Shown in pieces: positions 62,145 through 64,000 of a DNA stretch of 64,000 bases; positions within the stretch are counted from its first letter, which is position 1; every line of letters starts with the position of its first letter. The notes under the pieces are model-generated. The model was not told where the DNA came from. It did not search any database and worked only from the letters and a program-made list of their open reading frames with translations. The DNA is from an uncultured Muribaculaceae bacterium (lineage in GTDB: Bacteria > Bacteroidota > Bacteroidia > Bacteroidales > Muribaculaceae). Location: contig CAJURN010000004.1 in NCBI GenBank assembly GCA_910589055.1, positions 1 to 64,000 of the forward strand. Direction: 5' to 3'. The translations under genes were made by a program, and so were the position numbers.

Positions 62145-63067
62145 AAACCATATTGTCAGCAAGCGTACGCCGGATTATCCTCAGCGCGTGCGTCATCACA
62201 TTACTTGCAGCAGGCGGCTGCCGCTCATCGCGTAAGGCCGTTACCAAAACTTCCGTACCCGATGTTCCCTCAGTCCCCGCCGTGGTGGAAACCCCTCAGC
62301 AGGTCAGAAATACTTTGGCGATACAGTTCGACCGTCTTGCCTCTTCCTACGGCAACTGGACCGATGTGCAGATGCCGGTGAAAGCCGACATCACATCCCC
62401 GATGAAGCTGTCGCTGTCGGGACGCGCCACGCTCGTGCGCGACAAGGCCGTGTACCTGTCCATCCGACTGCTCGGCATGGAAATGGGTGCTCTGTACGCC
62501 GACAATGATTCGGCTTTCATCACAATCCGACTTAACAAGCTCATGTATGCCGAATCAATGGACAAGTTCACCAAGACATTCGGCCTCACCCTCGGCGATC
62601 TCCAGGATGCCCTTCTCGGACGTGCTTTCTATCCCGGACAAGGAACGCTGAAATCATCCGATACCAAGCTGTTCACTATCCCCGACGAGGAAATGCCCTC
62701 GTCAGGCGATTCATACTCATGGATTCTGAAACCGCGCAAGGCAACCAAAGGCGTGGAATGGTTTTTCCGCATCCTCTCACCCACAGGCGACTCCGGCGCC
62801 CCTTGCGTGGAGTCGCTGGAGATTGTTCCCTCGGCCTCCGCTTCGGCCATCTGCCGCTACTCCGGCCCGGTAATTTCTCCCGACGGAATATTCGCATCCA
62901 ATGCCGAGGTGAACGCCACACTTGGCAAGCGCAACCTCCGGGCCACACTGCGCTGGACTTTCAGCGACGCCAAATGGGACACGGGCACCAAGGTAAACTT
63001 CAGCAAGCCATCGGGCTACCGAAGAGTCACCACCGAGGAAGTCATCAAAATCCTCAAATCTCTCTAA
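62141..63067 (+). CDS. DUF4292 lipoprotein
   Basis: A 308-residue lipoprotein: a signal segment to the lipobox LLAAGGC (about Cys27), then a LolA/LolB-like half-barrel of DUF4292 (PVKADITSPMKLSLSGRATLV, KAVYLSIRLLGMEMGALYAD). It probably works at the outer membrane, perhaps in lipoprotein or lipid handling. It is translationally coupled to the TPR gene and followed after 35 bases by the M23 hydrolase gene. Confidence 0.87.
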   Translation: MKTILSASVRRIILSACVITLLAAGGCRSSRKAVTKTSVPDVPSVPAVVETPQQVRNTLAIQFDRLASSYGNWTDVQMPVKADITSPMKLSLSGRATLVRDKAVYLSIRLLGMEMGALYADNDSAFITIRLNKLMYAESMDKFTKTFGLTLGDLQDALLGRAFYPGQGTLKSSDTKLFTIPDEEMPSSGDSYSWILKPRKATKGVEWFFRILSPTGDSGAPCVESLEIVPSASASAICRYSGPVISPDGIFASNAEVNATLGKRNLRATLRWTFSDAKWDTGTKVNFSKPSGYRRVTTEEVIKILKSL

Positions 63068-63102
63068 CCAATCTATTGACTGTATCTAACCTTACCTGAC
63101 CG

Positions 63103-64000
63103 ATGAAGAAACTCCTGCTCACAATATTACTCGCCTGCCTTGTAGGTGCAGGCATCGACTGCGATGCCGCAAAACGCAAGCGCAAGAAAGCGGCTCCCGT
63201 AAAGACCGAGACCAAGGCCAAGACTTCAAAAGAACTCCGGCAGGAAAAGACCAGGAATGCCCGGGAGATTGAACAGACCCGCAAGCAAATCAAAAGCAAC
63301 GAGACAGAGACCCGCCGCCAGCTCAGCCGGCTGTCATTGCTCGACGCCGAAATCCGCATCCAGGATGCAGCATTAAAGGAGATAAGCCGCAAGGTCGATT
63401 CCATAAGCGAATCCGTCAAGCAGCTCACCGACAGCGTGAACGCCACCGAAGCCCGTGCCGCATCACTGCGCAAGTCTTACGGCGAGAATCTGCGTGCCAT
63501 CCGCGCACAGCGCCAGGGCATGTCGGAGGCCGCGTTCATTTTCTCGGCAGGCTCTTTCTCGAAGATGTACCGACGCATGCGCTACCTCGGTGAACTGCGT
63601 GACTGGCAGAAGCAACGCGAGACCGAACTGAAAACAATTTCGGCCAAACTCACGGCCGACAAGGAACGCCTTTCGGCCGAGCAGGCCAAGCTCACGGCTT
63701 CCAAAGCCAAACTTGACACTGCCGCACGCGAGCTGGCCGCCTCCCGCCAGGAAGCGACCGGACTTGTGGCATCATTGAAGAAAGAAGGTTCGGGATTACG
63801 CAAGATTCTGAAAGACAAGCAAGACCGCGCGCGACGTCTCGACGCCGAACTCGACCGCGTCATAGCTGAAGAAGCCCGTAAAGCCGCCGAGGAAGAGAAG
63901 CGCCGCAAGGAAAAATACGAGGCTGAACGTCGCCTGCGCGAGGAAGCCAAGCGCAAAGCCGCAGGCGAATCCGCCGCCAACACCCCTGCCGCCAAACCTG
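63103..64000 (+). CDS. M23/EnvC-like murein hydrolase activator, 5' part
   Basis: ATG 63103 opens a frame that runs off the window (299 codons seen). After a signal peptide (about 1-22, MKKLLLTILLACLVGAGIDC) come Lys/Ala-rich sequence and long coiled coils (about 45-290) like those of EnvC and other M23 peptidase-associated proteins. The LytM/M23 domain would be beyond 64000, so the name rests on the coiled coil and the conserved neighbourhood. Such proteins activate amidases at the division site. Confidence 0.75.
   Translation, partial: MKKLLLTILLACLVGAGIDCDAAKRKRKKAAPVKTETKAKTSKELRQEKTRNAREIEQTRKQIKSNETETRRQLSRLSLLDAEIRIQDAALKEISRKVDSISESVKQLTDSVNATEARAASLRKSYGENLRAIRAQRQGMSEAAFIFSAGSFSKMYRRMRYLGELRDWQKQRETELKTISAKLTADKERLSAEQAKLTASKAKLDTAARELAASRQEATGLVASLKKEGSGLRKILKDKQDRARRLDAELDRVIAEEARKAAEEEKRRKEKYEAERRLREEAKRKAAGESAANTPAAKP

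Noticed and set aside
1..64000. CRISPR array, prophage or complete insertion sequence.
   Set aside because: No regularly spaced repeats, phage structural genes, integrase or transposase are present.

Overview
The window looks like chromosomal DNA of a fairly GC-rich member of the order Bacteroidales, most likely of a Muribaculaceae-like lineage (family-level placement is inference). Evidence: promoter elements of the Bacteroidota form TTG/TTTG - 19 to 21 bases - TAnnTTTG lie in front of many genes, there is almost no Shine-Dalgarno sequence, and the gene content is typical (KorAB, type I QueF, PorX, SprE/PorW-like protein, DUF3467, DUF4292, NigD-like, PCMD, fused Rel enzyme, His-rich COG0523 GTPase).

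Layout. 1-0.2 kb: end of a tRNA-Gly gene and a tRNA-Leu(GAG) gene with terminator. 0.3-2.7 kb: TonB-dependent receptor plus small periplasmic heavy-metal-binding protein. 2.7-2.9 kb: an unassigned small RNA gene on the minus strand with its own promoter and terminator. 3.1-4.8 kb: AspT/YidE-family transporter. 5-16 kb: a glycan-degradation cluster without SusC/SusD (BNR_4 beta-propeller protein, two GH43-type enzymes, a GH105-DUF2264 fusion, a Crp-type regulator, a GH35 beta-galactosidase), interrupted by an AbiEi/AbiEii toxin-antitoxin module. 16-18.2 kb: histone H1-like protein, queC, queF, a 6S-like RNA candidate and the SRP RNA. 18.3-33.6 kb: housekeeping and envelope genes (korAB, kup, carbonic anhydrase, LolD-type ATPase, cysS, trxA, Pmp3-like peptide, DUF1460 amidase-like protein, endonuclease I, GH25 lysozyme, exported DJ-1-like protein).

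33.6-38 kb is a conspicuously AT-rich accessory island: a YafQ-type toxin-antitoxin pair, an AlbA_2-type ATP-binding protein destroyed by an internal deletion, an unknown 608-residue secreted protein flanked by two gene fragments, and an XRE regulator. 38-64 kb returns to GC-rich core genes: PduO-type adenosyltransferase, LOG protein, rel, 7TM-HD phosphodiesterase, the SprE/PorW-like lipoprotein next to PorX, tsaE-birA, MscS channel, dGTPase, TPM protein, COG0523 GTPase, metG, ansA, an orphan sorting-domain-like protein, dut, a TPR protein, DUF4292 lipoprotein and the start of an M23/EnvC-like hydrolase.

Most notable: (1) two MITE-like elements with the same 16-base terminal repeats, one in the GH35 leader and one abutting the queC stop codon; (2) a perfect 29-base inverted repeat that overlaps the abiE promoter and can also terminate the neighbouring GH43 transcript; (3) the unassigned small RNA at 2.7-2.9 kb; (4) the 6S-like RNA candidate; (5) type IX secretion regulators together with two proteins bearing sorting-domain-like tails; (6) the broken genes of the AT-rich island. 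No single system is provably new from sequence alone.
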